Source: Competibacteraceae bacterium UBA2792
GTDB lineage: Bacteria; Pseudomonadota; Gammaproteobacteria; Competibacterales; Competibacteraceae
DNA: 15,165 nucleotides
NCBI GenBank assembly: GCA_002352125.1
Contig: DEHU01000288.1
Span: 7,112 to 22,276 of the forward strand
Direction: 5' to 3'
The notes under the pieces are model-generated. The model was not told where the DNA came from. It was given only the letters and a program-made list of their open reading frames with translations, and did no database searches. The stretch's first letter is position 1, and each line of letters opens with the position of its first letter. Of the stretch, positions 13,708 to 15,165 are shown in pieces. The translations under genes were made by a program, and so were the position numbers.

Positions 13708-15165
13708 ATGTCAAGGATTATCAAGGTAGCGGGCTGGACAGGACCACCGCGAGCGAGCGTGATCTTCGTCCACGGCCTCGGCGGTCACGCCTACGACACG
13801 TGGCGGCGAAAGGCCGACGACGGCTCGTTCTGGCCGCTATGGTTGGCGGAGGATGTCGAGGGGCTGGCCGTCTATACGCTCGGTTACGAAGCGCCACCGT
13901 CCAACTGGCTGGGCACGACGATGCCGTTGCAAGACCGCGCCGTCAACGTGCTCGAATGCCTGCTCGGTGAAACCAATCTGCGCGATGGCCCGATCACCTT
14001 CATCTGCCACAGTCTCGGCGGCCTGCTCGTCAAGCAAATCGTGCTGGATTTGCAGCGGCAGAAGGGGCGGCGGCCCGAAGCCGCCATGCTGTTGGATCGC
14101 ATCACCCAGGTGGTGTTTCTGGCTACCCCGCACACCGGATCGAGGCAGGGTAGCTGGTTGGAGCGGCTTCGATTCCTGGCCTGGCCTTCTTCGATCACCA
14201 GGACGTTGGTCGCGAACGATCCGACCTTGCGGGCTATCAACGTGAGCTATCGAGGGTTGGCGGATGAATTGAGGGATAGCCTCCACCACCGGATTTTCTA
14301 CGAAACACAAGGCACGCCTGCGGGCGTCATCGTCGACGAGGCCAGCGCCGATCCCGGATTGTCCGGTCTCCCTCCCGTTCCGGTCGACGCGGATCATATC
14401 GGGATCGTCAAACCGGCAGATCGATCCGCGCTGCAATATGCACGCATCCGCGATTTCGTTGCCGAGAATTCGGCGCCAGTGGAGCATCGAACCGGTTTCG
14501 AGGCCCGTCCGCTTCCCGCGCTGAAGTTCGAGCGGCCGTGGAATATCGCCCCGAAGCTGCTGCGGATCGCGCTGCTGGCTCTGGTCTGCACCATCGTTTT
14601 CAAGGGCGTTCAGGCACTCGTCGCCCCCGCGCCAATCAATATGGGAAGCATCGAGCGCAAGCTGGATGAACTGAAAGCGCTGAGCGAACAACTGGTCGCC
14701 CAAAGCGCGACGCGCTCCGTGCCGGGCGCCGAGAGATCGGTCGGCGAAGCCGTCGCCGCCGCCGGCCAGGGCGCGGCCGAAGGTGACGAGCGGATGAAGA
14801 AAGCCCTGGCCCTGCTGAAAGAGAACAGGATCGCTGAGGCGGAAGCGCTGTTCCGCGCCGTCGCCGTGGACAGGGAGGCGCAGGCCAAGCAGAACGCCCG
14901 AGCCGCCGCCATCGCCTACCGCAATCTCGGCGCCATCGCCGGCCTTCGCGACCCGAAGCGGGCGCTCGACGCCTACGCGAAGGCGATCGAGAGCGATCCC
15001 GACGATCTGGAAAGCCTGTTCTGGGCCGGATGGCTCCAGCGCGAAAGAGGCGATTTGCGAGAAGCCGAGCGACGCTTTAAGCGCGTCTTCAAGCTTGCGA
15101 TACCCGAGAACCAAGCGTGGTTCATCTACTGGGCACGGATCGGGATCGGCGACGTGCTGGTGGCG
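13708..15165 (+). CDS. SERAC1-like serine hydrolase-TM-TPR protein (runs off right edge)
   Basis: From the ATG at 13708 the frame is open for 486 codons to the window edge. Residues about 15-255 form an alpha/beta hydrolase like SERAC1/DUF676 lipases: VIFVHGLGGHAYDTW (18-32) with the oxyanion loop, the nucleophile Ser102 in ICHSLGGLLVKQIV, VFLATPHTGS (136-145) and probable catalytic His230 in VDADHIGIVKP. One transmembrane helix follows (about 283-306, RIALLALVCTIVFKGVQALV), then a short coiled coil (313-331) and TPR repeats from about 361 (ALDAYAKAIESDPDDLESLF, then GDLREAERRFKRVF). The enzyme half would cleave an ester or lipid, and the TPR half would bind a partner. No clear Shine-Dalgarno sequence precedes the ATG, but the HGLGG motif comes so early that a later start is not possible. 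Minus-strand frame 13837-15114 is a shadow. Confidence 0.85.
   Translation, partial: MSRIIKVAGWTGPPRASVIFVHGLGGHAYDTWRRKADDGSFWPLWLAEDVEGLAVYTLGYEAPPSNWLGTTMPLQDRAVNVLECLLGETNLRDGPITFICHSLGGLLVKQIVLDLQRQKGRRPEAAMLLDRITQVVFLATPHTGSRQGSWLERLRFLAWPSSITRTLVANDPTLRAINVSYRGLADELRDSLHHRIFYETQGTPAGVIVDEASADPGLSGLPPVPVDADHIGIVKPADRSALQYARIRDFVAENSAPVEHRTGFEARPLPALKFERPWNIAPKLLRIALLALVCTIVFKGVQALVAPAPINMGSIERKLDELKALSEQLVAQSATRSVPGAERSVGEAVAAAGQGAAEGDERMKKALALLKENRIAEAEALFRAVAVDREAQAKQNARAAAIAYRNLGAIAGLRDPKRALDAYAKAIESDPDDLESLFWAGWLQRERGDLREAERRFKRVFKLAIPENQAWFIYWARIGIGDVLVA

Noticed and set aside
13837..15114. Minus-strand open frame of 425 codons
   Set aside because: It lies opposite the hydrolase-TPR gene, whose frame has clear motifs; the long antisense frame is a by-product of high GC and its protein has no recognisable domain.

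Overview
The window looks like a piece of a GC-rich proteobacterial chromosome, probably a gammaproteobacterium (this is inferred from gene content and codon use; there is no rRNA or other marker gene). It carries signalling, redox and membrane genes on the minus strand up to about position 12.8 kb, then a plus-strand accessory segment to the right edge. Both ends cut through a gene.

Region 1 (1-5014, minus): a small conserved-looking protein with a Cys/His cluster and its own promoter (4550-5014) lies upstream of a giant CheB-CheR-coiled-coil-multi-PAS protein (848-4240). After 179 bases comes a PAS sensor histidine kinase that runs off the left edge (1-668). The CheB/CheR protein has no receiver and no kinase of its own, and the next gene supplies a kinase, so the three probably form one sensory module.

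Region 2 (5015-6348): mostly non-coding, interrupted by an AT-rich HAD-type hydrolase gene (5346-5843, minus) whose base composition differs from everything around it. A strong hairpin lies at 6113-6151.

Region 3 (6349-11714, minus): a tight five-gene operon, in transcription order a sodium:solute symporter, a metallophosphoesterase-like protein, a CPFC glutaredoxin, a DedA/TVP38-flavin disulfide reductase fusion and a secreted DUF302 protein. Three of the four junctions are 4-base stop/start overlaps and the fourth is a 62-base gap. The operon reads as an envelope transport plus thiol-redox unit, with the true substrate unknown.

Region 4 (11715-12791, minus): a short unrecognised protein followed by a 101-residue secreted protein with three spaced GFN motifs.

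Region 5 (12758-15165, plus): a HigBA/RelE-Xre-like toxin-antitoxin pair with a palindromic operator over its -10 box. The toxin gene has a one-base frameshift and the antitoxin is intact. About 300 bases without a gene follow, then a large protein with a SERAC1-like serine hydrolase domain, one transmembrane segment and TPR repeats that continues past the right edge. This last gene, beside a toxin-antitoxin locus, is the best candidate for an undescribed system, possibly a membrane-anchored effector with a TPR sensor, but that role is inference. No tRNA, rRNA, CRISPR array or complete insertion sequence was seen.
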